Below are positions 32,885 through 42,110 of a DNA stretch of 64,000 bases, piece after piece; position 1 is the first letter of the stretch; every line of letters starts with the position of its first letter. Location of the stretch: positions 868,001 to 932,000 of the forward strand of contig NZ_BAABAQ010000001.1 of assembly GCF_039537505.1 (NCBI RefSeq). Reading direction: 5' to 3'. The notes below the pieces were generated by a model. It was not told the origin of the DNA. It saw only the letters and a program-made list of their open reading frames with translations, and searched no databases. This stretch comes from Streptosporangium oxazolinicum. GTDB lineage: Bacteria > Actinomycetota > Actinomycetes > Streptosporangiales > Streptosporangiaceae. The position numbers and the translations under genes were made by a program.

Positions 32885-33307
32885 ATGGCCCACTCCATGC
32901 CGGCATGGCGAGACGGCACAGGATCGGAAAAACCATCATCGAACGATCACGATGGTGCCAGACAAGAATCGGATTCGGTTCCGCTGTGGCTGGCACACCT
33001 CCAGCTCAGAGAAGGACAAAGGACAATCAGCGCACCGGCTTCTGACACAACTATCACCATAGAGCTGGATAAAGCGGATTATGAGGCGCTTTCCCGTAAG
33101 GCGCGACTGACCGGAAACCGCGTCGCCGATGTGATCCACGCGGCCGTCCAGCGAGAGATAGGCAACAAGCCCCACGTGATCACCCTGATGCACCGCTGGA
33201 ACCTGCATCGCGAAGACCTCGACACGGCGGCCGACTCCCTCGGGGTCGACCAGCTCTCCGAGGCGGAGTGGGGCCAGATCGGCATTCGCCGTTTCCGGAG
33301 GCGTTGA
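32885..33307 (+). CDS. Ribbon-helix-helix antitoxin-like protein
   Basis: About 140 aa; the exact start is uncertain. Its central part 'TTITIELDKADYEALSRKAR' followed by 'NRVADVIHAAVQREI' has the beta-strand/two-helix pattern of RHH antitoxins. The C-terminal tail 'DLDTAADSLGVDQLSEAEWG' could bind the toxin. The gene lies 3 nt upstream of a PIN-like protein. The long N-terminal part before residue 45 may not be translated. Confidence 0.55.
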   Translation: MAHSMPAWRDGTGSEKPSSNDHDGARQESDSVPLWLAHLQLREGQRTISAPASDTTITIELDKADYEALSRKARLTGNRVADVIHAAVQREIGNKPHVITLMHRWNLHREDLDTAADSLGVDQLSEAEWGQIGIRRFRRR

Positions 33308-33310
33308 ACC

Positions 33311-33697
33311 ATGCTTCCCGGTCGAGTACTCGACGTGAGCGCGCTCGTCGACATCGCGGTGGCGAAGACCGAATACTCCCGGAGCGTCGCCGCCATGTGT
33401 CTCTTCCGTGGTGGCGGGATATGCGTCCCGGCGACCAGCCTCGCGGCCGTCCTGTCCATCTCCCCGATCTCGACCCAGGTGGAGCTGTTCGAGCTCGTCA
33501 CGACACCCGGTGTGAAGATCGACGACTTCACCCACGGAAAGGTGGGGGACATCGCGGAGATCCTCGACGGATCGCGCGACATCACGGCCGGACACGTCAT
33601 CTGGTGTGCCCGCGCCACCAAATGGCCCATCCTCACCGATCGCGGGGCGGAGCTCATCCAGTACGACCAGAACATCGGGATCGATCCCCTGCCGTAG
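33311..33697 (+). CDS. PIN-domain-like protein (VapC-type toxin candidate)
   Basis: A 128-aa protein with 'RVLDVSALVDIAVAKTEYS' (first PIN Asp), an internal acidic helix, and 'GHVIWCARATKWPILTDRGA', which matches the C-terminal D-x-x-x-x-A-x...ILTxD pattern in outline. PIN toxins are Mg-dependent RNases. The tight pairing with an RHH-like gene supports a toxin-antitoxin unit, although some acidic residues are less conserved than in classical VapC. Confidence 0.6.
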   Translation: MLPGRVLDVSALVDIAVAKTEYSRSVAAMCLFRGGGICVPATSLAAVLSISPISTQVELFELVTTPGVKIDDFTHGKVGDIAEILDGSRDITAGHVIWCARATKWPILTDRGAELIQYDQNIGIDPLP

Positions 33698-33952
33698 CGA
33701 GACCCGGCCGGGAGGCGTGCCGACGTGGCGGCTCCCGGTTCGGCCGCTCGCCCGGTGCGCTCCGCCGCCCGGTTCGAGCGGTCACCCCGGCTCGGCCGGT
33801 CACCTTGGCTCGGCCCGTCGGCCTGGCCCGGTCGACGGCCCCGACTCGGCCGGTCGGCCGTGGGCGAGGGTGGGCGCCCCCTGCCCGATCCCTGTCCAGG
33901 CGGTCGGCGACGGGTGGGATTCCCATCACCCATACTTTTTCAGCGAAAAACG
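33698..33952. other. GC-rich low-complexity intergenic DNA
   Basis: Repeats of 'ctcggccggtca' and variants between about 33760 and 33860 give long open frames on both strands without credible protein composition. No gene is supported. Confidence 0.5.
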
Positions 33953-34249
33953 ATGCCAAATATCGTCGTACACACGATCGATTTTCGGGGCTGCGGCTTT
34001 CACACTGGGAGGGTGACGTTCGAGACGAGGCGCATCAAGCTAGACATTCCTGACGGACCAGAATACGACCAGGTGCGCGATATGCATGGTCACACGGTCA
34101 CGGTGTTCGCGTCCACGGAGATCAACGGCGAACGTTCCCTGAAAATCGGCAGCCGGACTTTGCTGCTGAGGAAGGTGGGCGTGGACGAGGACGAAGAGGG
34201 GCCGATGGACATCTACCGGGCCGAATCAATTTCAGAACCCTCGTACTGA
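33953..34249 (+). CDS. 98-aa hypothetical protein
   Basis: ATG 33953 opens a beta-rich acidic protein ('VTFETRRIKLDIPDGPEYDQ', 'HTVTVFASTEINGERSLKIG'). An AT-rich stretch just upstream (33930-33950) could hold the promoter. It has no membrane segment or recognised motif. The PP2C-like gene follows after about 260 nt. Confidence 0.5.
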   Translation: MPNIVVHTIDFRGCGFHTGRVTFETRRIKLDIPDGPEYDQVRDMHGHTVTVFASTEINGERSLKIGSRTLLLRKVGVDEDEEGPMDIYRAESISEPSY

Positions 34250-34513
34250 GGATCCGTCCAGGTGTCCCGTGCCCCGCTTGTCCCCGCGTCCCGGTGTCCC
34301 CGCGCCGGTGCGCCCGCCTCCGGGCCAACCGTGCCCGGTCCCGGATCCGCGGCCCGCCGTGGGGGACGTCCCGGAGGTACGCCACCGAGGTAAACCACGG
34401 GGGTATCCCGCGCGGGGTACGCGTGGGAATACGCCGTTCGTACCGGGGAACTCGTGAGGGAAACGTGCACGCCCGTCCGGCGCAAGCCCGTCCAGTACGA
34501 GGAGCTCCGACCG

Positions 34514-35443
34514 ATGCGCATCACCTTCGCCACCGAAGCGGCACCCGGCAGGCAGAACACGGACGTTAAGGAAACCGCGGGCACCGCAGAAGCCACAGAT
34601 CCCGTGGACAGCGCGGACGGAACGGACAGAACGGATATCACAGATAGCACGGACGGCGACGACAACGAGGACTTCTTCGGGGCGACCCCGGACGCCTTCG
34701 TCCTCCTCGACGGCGCGGGCACCCCGGAGGGGGCGGAGACCGGGTGTGTGCACGGCGTCGGCTGGTACGTACGCTCGCTGGGCTCGACCCTCCTCGCGGG
34801 CATGACGCAGGACACGGGAACGCTCACGGAGATACTCGCGAACGGCATAAAGGCCGTCGCCTCCCTCCACGACTTCGTCTGCGACCTCACCCATCCCGGA
34901 TCGCCGTCCGCCACAGTGATCATGGTTCGCCGTACGGCGGGGAACCTGGACTTCCTCGTCCTGGCGGACTCCGTCCTCATCCTGGACATGACCGGTCAGG
35001 CGGAGCCGACGGTCGTCTGTGACGACCGGGTGGACCGGGTCGGCAGGGCGCACCGGTCGGCCATGGACGGCCTCGCCCACGGAAGTGCCGAGCACGTCAC
35101 CGCGCGCCGGGAGTACGTGGAGACCATGCGGGACCACCGCAACCGCGAGGGCGGTTTCTGGATCGCCGCCGTCGACCCGCTCACCGCCGAGCAGTCGCTC
35201 ACCGGCACGCTCCCCGCCGACCGGGTACGGGCGGTCGCCCTGCTCAGCGACGGAGCCTCCCGGCTCGTCGACCTGTTCGGGCTGGCCACCTGGCGCGAGG
35301 TCCTCGACACCCTCGAACGGTCCGGCCCCGGCGAGCTGATCCGCCGGGTTCGCGAGGCCGAGCACACCGATTCCGACGGCTCCCGCTGGCCCCGGACGAA
35401 AACCCACGACGACGCGACGGCCGCCTACTGCCTACTCGGCTGA
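34514..35443 (+). CDS. PP2C-like protein phosphatase domain protein
   Basis: A 309-aa protein. An N-terminal 'MRITFATEAAPGRQNTD' opens the fold and is followed by an Asp/Thr-rich insertion. Then come 'FFGATPDAFVLLDGAG' (PP2C motif with Asp), 'CDLTHPGSPSATVIMVRRTA', 'LVLADSVLILDM', 'RAVALLSDGASRLVDLFG' and 'THDDATAAY'. The D-G, S-D-G and D-D-A motifs are the metal sites of PPM phosphatases. A frameshifted relative without the insertion is at 56122-56933. Substrate unknown. Confidence 0.75.
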   Translation: MRITFATEAAPGRQNTDVKETAGTAEATDPVDSADGTDRTDITDSTDGDDNEDFFGATPDAFVLLDGAGTPEGAETGCVHGVGWYVRSLGSTLLAGMTQDTGTLTEILANGIKAVASLHDFVCDLTHPGSPSATVIMVRRTAGNLDFLVLADSVLILDMTGQAEPTVVCDDRVDRVGRAHRSAMDGLAHGSAEHVTARREYVETMRDHRNREGGFWIAAVDPLTAEQSLTGTLPADRVRAVALLSDGASRLVDLFGLATWREVLDTLERSGPGELIRRVREAEHTDSDGSRWPRTKTHDDATAAYCLLG

Positions 35444-35465
35444 TCCACGACAACGCGACAGCCGC

Positions 35466-36047
35466 TTACCGCCCGTCCGGCGAGCCCGTTCCCTCTTCCC
35501 CTGAAGGCTCCTTGAGGGCTTTCCTCGGGAGCTCCTTGAGAGCGAGGGCCCAGGGGTGGTCCCCCCGGCCTCCGTCCTCGGTATCGGCCGGGTCGGACCC
35601 GGAAGGGCTGGGCAGGACGCGGACGCCTTCGGCCCGGAGGCTTTCCACGCTCCGGCGGAACGGCGTCCGCGCGGCGAGGGCTTCGTTGACGAAGGGCAGG
35701 ACGACCACGGGGATGCCGAGTCCGGGGGCTTCGGCGAGGAGGCCGAGGGCGTAGGTGTCGGCGATGCCCTGCGCGAACTTGTTGACGGTGTTGTACGTGG
35801 CGGGGGCGACAATGATCGCGTCGGCCCTCGGGGGCTTGGGCTCGTCCGGTCTGCGGTACCGGCTGCGGACGGGTCGCCCGGTGCGCCGTTCCAGGGCGGG
35901 GACATCGACGAAGTCCAGCGCGGACGGGGTGGCGACGACCTGGACGATCCAGCCCTCCTCCTGGGCGAGGGCGACGAGACGGCCGACGTCGCGGGCGGCA
36001 CCGGCCGCGCACACGATGACGTGGAGAAGCCTGCCGGACTCGGTCAC
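35466..36047 (-). CDS. Flavoprotein of the HFCD/phosphopantothenoylcysteine decarboxylase type
   Basis: A 193-aa protein with the family motifs 'LLHVIVCAAGAARDVGRLVA' (flavin phosphate loop), 'DAIIVAPATYNTVNKFAQGI' followed by 'ADTYAL', and 'IPVVVLPFVNEAL'. It is a single-domain flavoprotein, not a full CoaBC. Such proteins bind FMN and may decarboxylate a cysteine-containing substrate. The partner is unknown; neighbours do not suggest a pathway. Confidence 0.85.
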   Translation of the reverse strand: MTESGRLLHVIVCAAGAARDVGRLVALAQEEGWIVQVVATPSALDFVDVPALERRTGRPVRSRYRRPDEPKPPRADAIIVAPATYNTVNKFAQGIADTYALGLLAEAPGLGIPVVVLPFVNEALAARTPFRRSVESLRAEGVRVLPSPSGSDPADTEDGGRGDHPWALALKELPRKALKEPSGEEGTGSPDGR

Positions 36048-36113
36048 GCGATCACTCCCAGGTATGAGATGTCATCCGCGCTTCGGAGGACACCTTGACG
36101 AACGTGACAGACG

Positions 36114-36377
36114 GTGGAGACTTATGCGGTGGTCAAAACCCTACGTCCCCGGAATTACAACGAGGCGATCTACGTCGGGCACTTCTTCCGTACCGGCGTG
36201 CCCGTGGTCATGGACCTCAATGGGCTGGCGGACGACGAGGCGAAACAGTTCGTCGACTTCGCCGCCGGACTGGTGTTCGGCAGAGGAGGGGACATGGATC
36301 GCCTGTCATCGAAGGTGTTCCTGCTGATGCCTCGCGGACCGGGCAACCGGGTGCCGGTCACCGAAGAGGCACCGTAG
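36114..36377 (+). CDS. Short SepF-family protein
   Basis: An 87-aa protein reading 'VETYAVVKTLRPRNYNEAIY', 'GVPVVMDLNGLADDEAKQFV' and 'DFAAGLVFGRGGDMDRLSSK', which is the complete SepF core that binds FtsZ. It lacks the N-terminal membrane-binding helix and linker of canonical SepF, and it lies outside the division cluster, as do the sepF2/3-type copies of Streptomyces. GTG 36114 has no good ribosome site; a GGAGGA at 36086 instead fits a TTG at 36095 in another frame. Confidence 0.8.
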   Translation: METYAVVKTLRPRNYNEAIYVGHFFRTGVPVVMDLNGLADDEAKQFVDFAAGLVFGRGGDMDRLSSKVFLLMPRGPGNRVPVTEEAP

Positions 36378-37050
36378 CGGGCTGACCGGCGAGCCCCGGA
36401 TCTCCTCGGATCCCTCGCGCGGTGTTCAAGCGCCGCTGGGAGGTTGGAAGCCGACGTAGCGGCGCTCCGAACGGTGATCCCGGTCAAACCGGCCCGGAGA
36501 TACCTCGCCTTCGACCGCTCACCCGGGAGCGAGCGGTCGCCGTACACACCTCACCCCGCCCGGGACCGGTCATGCCGTCGAGCAACTGGCCCACGATGCG
36601 GTCTCGCGGGTCGTGGCCGACGGCGTGACCGGATGCTTCCATGCCGAAGACACCGGCGAAGCGCGGCAGGAAGACGGGCAGGGCGAATCAGGGCGCACAG
36701 CGCCGTCCCGTAGGCCACCTCGAAGAGACAATCCGCGCGACCTGGCCCCTTCTCATGCAGCGACCGGCGAACCACTGAGAGAGGCCCTGGAGCACGCCCT
36801 GATCCGCTGGATCGGTGCCGAACCGGCGAACTGAGAAACGCCGACCGCGAGAGGCGACGGATTTGAGGACGCCGTACGACCAGAGCTCTCCGGGACTGTC
36901 TCGGCCCGGAGAAACGTGAGCGGAGCGACGAAGAGCAGGAACCGCCGGCGGATTCGGAGCGTGCCGGGTCCTTCCTGATCGTCCGGTGAAGGATTTTGGC
37001 CCGTCGCGGTAACTACAGATGACCGCATACGCCAGGAAAGGCCAACATGT
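36378..37050. other. No intact gene; possible glycosyltransferase fragment
   Basis: One plus frame near 36560-36670 reads 'LAHDAVSRVVADGVTGCFHA', similar to the donor-binding end of GT4 glycosyltransferases. It is short and flanked by other frames, so at most it is a relic. I see no other feature up to the sigma-factor gene. Confidence 0.3.
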
Positions 37051-37623
37051 ATGACAATCCCTCGCGAAGTCATCGAGGTCGATGACGCGACCCTCATCGA
37101 GCGGTCGCTGAACGAACCCGAGATCTTCGCCGTCCTGTTCGACCGGCACGCGCCGCTCCTGCACCGCTATGTGACCAGAAGACTGGGTCCCAACGAGGCG
37201 GAGGACGTCGTGGCGGACACCTTTCTCGCTGCCTTCCAACGTCGGAGCGACTATGACCGGGGCCGCTCCGACGCCCGCCCGTGGCTGTACGGCATCGCCT
37301 CCAACGTGATCGGCAAGCGGCGGCGCACCGAGACGAACCTCTATCGCGCGTACATCCGCAGCGGCGTACACCCAGCGGAGATACCTGGCCTCCAGGTGGA
37401 GGACGGGGTCAACACCCTGGCCGTCAACCGGCCACTGGCACGGGCCCTGCTGGGACTGACCCGGGCTGACCGCGACGTACTGCTGCTCGTCGCCTGGGCC
37501 GAACTGAGCTACCAGGAGGTCGCCGACGCACTCGCCATCCCGCCGGGCACCGTCGCCTCGCGGCTCAACCGAGCCCGTCTCCAGATCCGCCAAGCCCTGA
37601 ACCAGGAAGAACGAGGAGAATGA
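37051..37623 (+). CDS. ECF sigma-70 family RNA polymerase sigma factor
   Basis: A 190-aa protein. Region 2: 'LFDRHAPLLHRYVTRRLGPN' and 'EAEDVVADTFLAAFQRR'. Region 4: 'LTRADRDVLLLVAWAELSYQ' and 'ALAIPPGTVASRLNRARLQI'. The downstream gene overlaps by 4 nt and encodes a CU044_5270-type membrane protein, the usual partner of this sigma group in actinomycetes. Signal and regulon unknown. Confidence 0.92.
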   Translation: MTIPREVIEVDDATLIERSLNEPEIFAVLFDRHAPLLHRYVTRRLGPNEAEDVVADTFLAAFQRRSDYDRGRSDARPWLYGIASNVIGKRRRTETNLYRAYIRSGVHPAEIPGLQVEDGVNTLAVNRPLARALLGLTRADRDVLLLVAWAELSYQEVADALAIPPGTVASRLNRARLQIRQALNQEERGE

Positions 37624-38243
37624 CGATGGACGCACTGAAGTCGATGTGGGAGACCATCCCTCCCGCCACCCCGGGGGAACTCTCCGGAGCGCGGCGGCGG
37701 CTACTCGACGGTATGCGGCCCCGGCCGCGCCTCGTCACCGCCCCCCGGCTGCTGGTCGCGGCCGGTGTCGCGGTGGCGACCGCCGCCACGGCGCTGGTCA
37801 TCGGGGACAGCCCCCCCGCCTACGCGCTGGCCAGGAACTCGGACGGCACGCTCACGGTGACCGTCAACGAACTACGCGACCCCGACGGGCTGCGGGCCAA
37901 GCTGGGCGCGGCCGGTATCAAGGCGGATGTGACGTTCCTGGCCGCGGGCACGCGGTGTGCGGCCCCTCGGTTCGCCGCCGTGGATTCGACCTACGATGGG
38001 CCGCCCACCGCAGGGCCGGATGAGCTGCGTTCACTCGTGAAAGAAGCGCGTTCGCCCAAAGCCGCCGTAGTGACCTCCATACGGACGATCCGGATCTCCC
38101 CGGAGCACATCAAGCCGGGCGAGACGCTCGTCATGGAGTTCCGCGACAACTCGAACGCACAGGTGCCCTGGCGACTTGGCAGGTGGCTGGCCCAGGCGGA
38201 CACCCCCGTGCAACCGTGTACGCCCGTCGAGGACGCCAACTGA
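37620..38243 (+). CDS. CU044_5270-family membrane protein, likely regulator of the adjacent sigma factor
   Basis: A 207-aa protein starting at an ATG that overlaps the sigma stop (ATGA). A cytoplasmic segment ('ALKSMWETIPPATPGELSGA') and one helix (about 40-60, 'LLVAAGVAVATAATALVIG') precede an extracytoplasmic domain with two Cys ('FLAAGTRCAAP', 'PVQPCTP'). The arrangement fits a membrane-bound anti-sigma-like partner; no zinc motif is present. Confidence 0.78.
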   Translation: MTMDALKSMWETIPPATPGELSGARRRLLDGMRPRPRLVTAPRLLVAAGVAVATAATALVIGDSPPAYALARNSDGTLTVTVNELRDPDGLRAKLGAAGIKADVTFLAAGTRCAAPRFAAVDSTYDGPPTAGPDELRSLVKEARSPKAAVVTSIRTIRISPEHIKPGETLVMEFRDNSNAQVPWRLGRWLAQADTPVQPCTPVEDAN

Positions 38244-38380
38244 GACGACCCTGCGGCACGATGCCTCCTCGTCCTTCCACCAGGTCGAGGAGGAGGGCGA
38301 AGGTGCCGATCCCGCCGAAAGAGCGAGGTCATGGACGCGTCCTGACCCGTGGCACAGGAGCACGACCACGCGGCGTGTCC

Positions 38381-38650
38381 TCAAAGCAGGCCGCTACCCT
38401 CATCACCGGTTTCCGGCGCCACCGTCCGCCGCCGGCGCGCGAAGAGGCGACCACCCCACCGCAGCCCGCGAAGGAGGAGCCGGACCACCCCGAAGAGGAA
38501 TGCGATCTCGAACAACAGGGAGCACATGAGGAGGACTTCGCCGAGCAGTTCCCGGTCGCTCTCGCGCGCCCACTCGACGAGCACCGGCGTGACGGCCATT
38601 CCGAGCACGTACCCGAGCATCGCCAACGCCTCGCTGTACCCGGCTCGCAC
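38381..38650 (-). CDS. Small membrane protein, hypothetical
   Basis: An 89-aa frame with two hydrophobic stretches ('ALAMLGYVLGMAVTPVLV', 'LLMCSLLFEIAFLFGVVRLL') and a basic C-terminal tail. Composition supports a real two-helix membrane protein, but no family is recognised and the ribosome site is weak. It is convergent with the anti-sigma-like gene. Confidence 0.5.
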   Translation of the reverse strand: MRAGYSEALAMLGYVLGMAVTPVLVEWARESDRELLGEVLLMCSLLFEIAFLFGVVRLLLRGLRWGGRLFARRRRTVAPETGDEGSGLL

Positions 38651-38919
38651 GAGCTGATCTTATGCCTGTACGCGAAAGCCCGTGGTGACGCTCTTCGAAC
38701 CCGGAACCCGATCTTCGGGACCTGACGGCGCCGGTGGTCGCGGTCTCCCTGAACCGTCGCGGGTCGCGGACGCCGATCTCCCCGGCCGGGAGGAGCAGAC
38801 CTGATCGGCACGGCATCGTCCCGCTCGGCTCTCAGGTGCTCGATCTGTGCCGTCGGAGGCTGCGCCCCGGGTTGCGGGCCCGGGTGCTCAGCCTGCCGTC
38901 GGAGGTGCGGCCCGGGTGC

Positions 38920-39897
38920 TCAGCCGAGGCCGTGCCACTGCCGGACCGCGTCCCGGTGCTCTTGGCGGCCGATCGCCACGAGGTTGGAGCGGTAGAGACC
39001 GATCGCGCCGGGGCGGTCGAGGTCGGCTCGCGTACACGGCCGCAGGACGTTGTCCAGCTCGTCCACCAGGAAGACCCAGGGATAGCGGGCGAAGACAAGG
39101 TCGAGCAGTTCGCTCGCATCGCAGCCGCAGTTCGCCTGGAGCTCGGGGTGCAGCTCGAACAGCAGCGTCGGCAGGGCGGTCAGGGTCTGGGCCGCGCCTC
39201 GCAGCACGAAGCCCTCGTAACCCTCGACATCGATCTTGATGATGTCGGGTGGGCCAAGGCGATGGTCGGCAAGATAGGCGTCGATCGATGTCATCGGCAT
39301 GGTGATCGCGCCCGTGGGCGTCCCGACGTTCGCCGCCGCGGCCGAGTGCTTGCCGGATTGCTCGCCCGACAGGTGCACGGTCAGCTCACCGGGCGACGCC
39401 CCCACGGCCACCGGCTCCACGGTCACCCGGCCGGTCAGATCGTTACGCTCCACGTTGCGTCGCAGGTAGGCGATGTTCTCCGGCACCGGCTCAAAGGCGA
39501 TCAACCTGCCGTCCCGCGGAAGGTGCGTCCCGCCGGTGCAGGCGTAGACACCGATGTTCGCTCCGACATCGAGGATCGAACGACTGACCGAGGCCAGTCG
39601 CTCGAAGACGCCGACCTCGAACTCCTCGTAGTATCCCGCCGAGATCGAGGGCATGATCGTCGCGTCCCACACCGGGCCGGTCAGCACGACATCCCGGTAA
39701 CGCGCCTCGGCATCGCGACTCCCGGTGGTGACGCCCAGCCGGAACACCGTGTGATAGAGCCGGTTGACCAGGGGGAGACGCCGGACGCTATGGCCGCGCA
39801 GCAGGGTGCGGGCCACCCGGCTCCTGTTCGCCGCCCTGGCCGCTCGCATCACCCCGATGGCGAGATCCCGCCGTAATCGCTTCATCGACATGGCCAT
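38920..39897 (-). CDS. FkbM-family SAM-dependent methyltransferase
   Basis: A 325-aa protein with 'SILDVGANIGVYACTGGTHL' (SAM motif I), 'LIAFEPVPENIAYLRRNVER', 'SIDAYLADHRLGPPDIIKID' and 'VEGYEGFVLRGA', all diagnostic of FkbM methyltransferases. An N-terminal basic region of about 60 residues precedes the domain. Members O-methylate sugars, polyketides or surface glycans. No biosynthetic cluster is visible here, so the acceptor is unknown. Confidence 0.92.
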   Translation of the reverse strand: MAMSMKRLRRDLAIGVMRAARAANRSRVARTLLRGHSVRRLPLVNRLYHTVFRLGVTTGSRDAEARYRDVVLTGPVWDATIMPSISAGYYEEFEVGVFERLASVSRSILDVGANIGVYACTGGTHLPRDGRLIAFEPVPENIAYLRRNVERNDLTGRVTVEPVAVGASPGELTVHLSGEQSGKHSAAAANVGTPTGAITMPMTSIDAYLADHRLGPPDIIKIDVEGYEGFVLRGAAQTLTALPTLLFELHPELQANCGCDASELLDLVFARYPWVFLVDELDNVLRPCTRADLDRPGAIGLYRSNLVAIGRQEHRDAVRQWHGLG

Positions 39898-39964
39898 GAT
39901 GTGAATCTTGGCTTAATCATGGCTCATACGAGTAGAAATCCGGTGAGCGTCAGCGGCCAGAGTC

Positions 39965-40876
39965 TTACGGCATGCCGGTCGCGTCAGGTTCCCTCGATCG
40001 GGAAACCTGCCCGTCGTTCTCCTCGTCCGGGGCCCTGTGCTGTGAGGTCGGCACCACGGTCTGTTCGGTGTCCTTGTCACGGGTCACCCAGAGATAGACC
40101 AGCGCGCCGACGAACAGCACGATCGAGGTCCACTGGTTGATCCGCAGCCCCAGGAGCGTCACCGCGTGGTCCACTCCGCCCACCGGGTCGATCCGCAGCC
40201 CCTCGATCCAGAACCGCCCGAACGTGTAACCGGCGACGTAGAGGGCGAACAGGCGGCCGTGGCGCAGCGTGAACCGCCTGCCGACCAGGATCAGCCCGAA
40301 ACCGAGCGCCGCGCACCACAGCGACTCGTACAGGAACGTCGGGTGGTAGAGCACGCCCGGCTCGCCGCCGTGCGCCTGGTCGATCTCCAGGCCCCACGGC
40401 AACGTGGTCGGACTGCCGTACAGCTCCTGGTTGAACCAGTTGCCCCAGCGGGCGATCGCCTGCCCGAACGCGATGCCGGGCGCGACCGTGTCGGCCACGG
40501 CGCCCAGAGACAGCCCCCGGCGGCGGCAGGCCAGCCACACGCCCACGCCTCCCAGGGCGACCGCGCCCCAGATGCTGAGCCCGCCCTCCCAGATGAACAG
40601 CGCCTGGTAGGGCTCCTTGACCGCGCGCGGGCCGAAGTAGTTCTGCCAGTCGGTGATGACGTGGTAGAGGCGAGCGCCGATCAGGCCGAAGATCACCGCG
40701 GGGATCGCGATGTCGCCGATCACGCCCTTCTCGCCGCCACGGGCACGCCAACGACGCTCGCTGAGCCAGACACCGAAGACGATCGCGACGACGAAACATA
40801 ACGCGTAAGCCCGGATCGGGATGATTCCGAGATACCAGACCCCTTGGGAAGGGCTGGGAATCGAGGCAAGGGGCAT
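39965..40876 (-). CDS. lgt: Prolipoprotein diacylglyceryl transferase
   Basis: A 303-aa polytopic membrane protein starting 'MPLASIPSPSQGVWYLGIIP'. It carries the Lgt signature: 'GLIGARLYHVITDW', 'FGQAIARWGNWFNQELYG', 'GVLYHPTFLYESLW' and 'GRFWIEGLRIDP'. It moves diacylglycerol from phosphatidylglycerol to the lipobox Cys of prolipoproteins. A 45-residue hydrophilic C-terminal tail is typical of actinobacteria. It stands alone here, not in the trp-linked position seen in some relatives. Confidence 0.95.
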   Translation of the reverse strand: MPLASIPSPSQGVWYLGIIPIRAYALCFVVAIVFGVWLSERRWRARGGEKGVIGDIAIPAVIFGLIGARLYHVITDWQNYFGPRAVKEPYQALFIWEGGLSIWGAVALGGVGVWLACRRRGLSLGAVADTVAPGIAFGQAIARWGNWFNQELYGSPTTLPWGLEIDQAHGGEPGVLYHPTFLYESLWCAALGFGLILVGRRFTLRHGRLFALYVAGYTFGRFWIEGLRIDPVGGVDHAVTLLGLRINQWTSIVLFVGALVYLWVTRDKDTEQTVVPTSQHRAPDEENDGQVSRSREPDATGMP

Positions 40877-41147
40877 GCCAGTGAAGCTAATCAACGCGAG
40901 GCCACTTGGCCGCCTTCGTGACCTGATCGCAAACCTTCGCGACGTGACGTGGCATGGACCAACCGGTGCGGCATTCAACGACGGCCTTGATACGGTCCTC
41001 GGCCGTGCTGGGCTCGCCACCAAAAGGGATTCTCCGCTAGGACGAGAGGCCCGGTTCCAGGTCATGGATCTGGGCCTTCTCGTTATTCGGCCGGTCTCCC
41101 TCCGGAGGAAAGCCGTACGGCTTCCCCATGTGGAAGATCGGTTCTCC

Positions 41148-42110
41148 TTAACGCAGGTGTTCGGGCAGACTCAGCCACATGTCGGCCTCGTCGGTGATCG
41201 ATCGGTTGTCGATCGGCCGCAGGCTCGCTCCGGCGTAGCAGTAAGCCTCGGCTTGGTGGTGGTAGAGGTAGGTGGCGAGGATCTCCTCCGCGGATTCTTC
41301 GGCGTGGACGCTGCCGCCGCCGGGGTGGGTGTCCCATTCCTCGATGACGCCGTCGCGGGCGACGGCCCCCTGGTTGCCGCTCTTGGGATTGGCGAACAGT
41401 CCGTAGCAGACGGTGCCCACCGACAGGCGCTTTATGATGCCGGGGTTGGACGCGGCGTATCCCCAGGGCTGAACGACGACGCATCCGCCGGGCACGTCCG
41501 TGACACCGATGACGGCCAAGCCGGCGTCGAAATCCGTCCAGGGATCCTCCATGATCTCTTCAACGTCGGCGTCATCGGCCGGTACGGCCTCCAGGCGCCG
41601 TACCGCCTCGGCAGCGGTGATGTCGGCCACGCAGGCGAGGCTGTGGCCGTCGTCGTCGAAGCTCCCCAACGCGGCGATCAGACGCCCGGCCTCCGCCACG
41701 GCGGCGGTCTCGGCGACGGACAGGCCGATCTCGCCATCGGGAAGAGGGAACAGGTCAGGGGTGGGAGTGGCCAAGCCGAGTCGTCCGGGGGACCAGCCGT
41801 TCATCATCGGTCGCCACGGGTCGGCTCCGGCGGCGACCAGGGCGCGGGCGTTGCCGGGGCGGTTGGCGAAGACGGCTGCCCAAAGCGCGGTACGACCTTC
41901 GTGCTCCGCGTCAACGTCGCCGCCACGCTGAGCCAGCTCCACGACCACCTCGGGCGAGCCGCACTCGGCCGCCGCGTGAAGCGGTCGTTCGTGGAAGAAC
42001 ACCCCTGAGTTCGGGTCAGCACCCGCGTCGAGCCGGGCACGGATCAGGCCGAGGTTCGTCCAGTCGTCCCAACCAATGCCGGACCACCCGGATCCATCGT
42101 TGACGGCCAT
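41148..42110 (-). CDS. Ankyrin-repeat protein
   Basis: A 320-aa protein from ATG 42110, preceded by AAGGAGAGCC. Residues 20-115 hold ankyrin repeats ('IRARLDAGADPNSG', 'ERPLHAAAECGSPEVVVELA', 'GRTALWAAVFANRPGNARAL'). The C-terminal ~200 residues resemble DUF6461-type proteins ('GTVCYGLFANPKSGNQGAVA', 'VIEEWDTHP'). Together these suggest a protein-interaction module with an unknown sensor or effector part. Monocistronic. Confidence 0.8.
   Translation of the reverse strand: MAVNDGSGWSGIGWDDWTNLGLIRARLDAGADPNSGVFFHERPLHAAAECGSPEVVVELAQRGGDVDAEHEGRTALWAAVFANRPGNARALVAAGADPWRPMMNGWSPGRLGLATPTPDLFPLPDGEIGLSVAETAAVAEAGRLIAALGSFDDDGHSLACVADITAAEAVRRLEAVPADDADVEEIMEDPWTDFDAGLAVIGVTDVPGGCVVVQPWGYAASNPGIIKRLSVGTVCYGLFANPKSGNQGAVARDGVIEEWDTHPGGGSVHAEESAEEILATYLYHHQAEAYCYAGASLRPIDNRSITDEADMWLSLPEHLR

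Noticed and set aside
33725..33950. N-terminal extension of the 98-aa gene as a Pro/Arg/Gly-rich domain
   Set aside because: The sequence is GC-rich simple repeat open in several frames; the ATG at 33953 follows an AT-rich promoter-like stretch.
36430..36840. Glycosyltransferase gene
   Set aside because: Only a single GT4-like motif of about 20 residues in one frame, with no complete domain.
40821..42008. 395-aa plus-strand frame
   Set aside because: It is antisense to the ankyrin gene, whose start has a strong ribosome site and which carries recognisable repeats.
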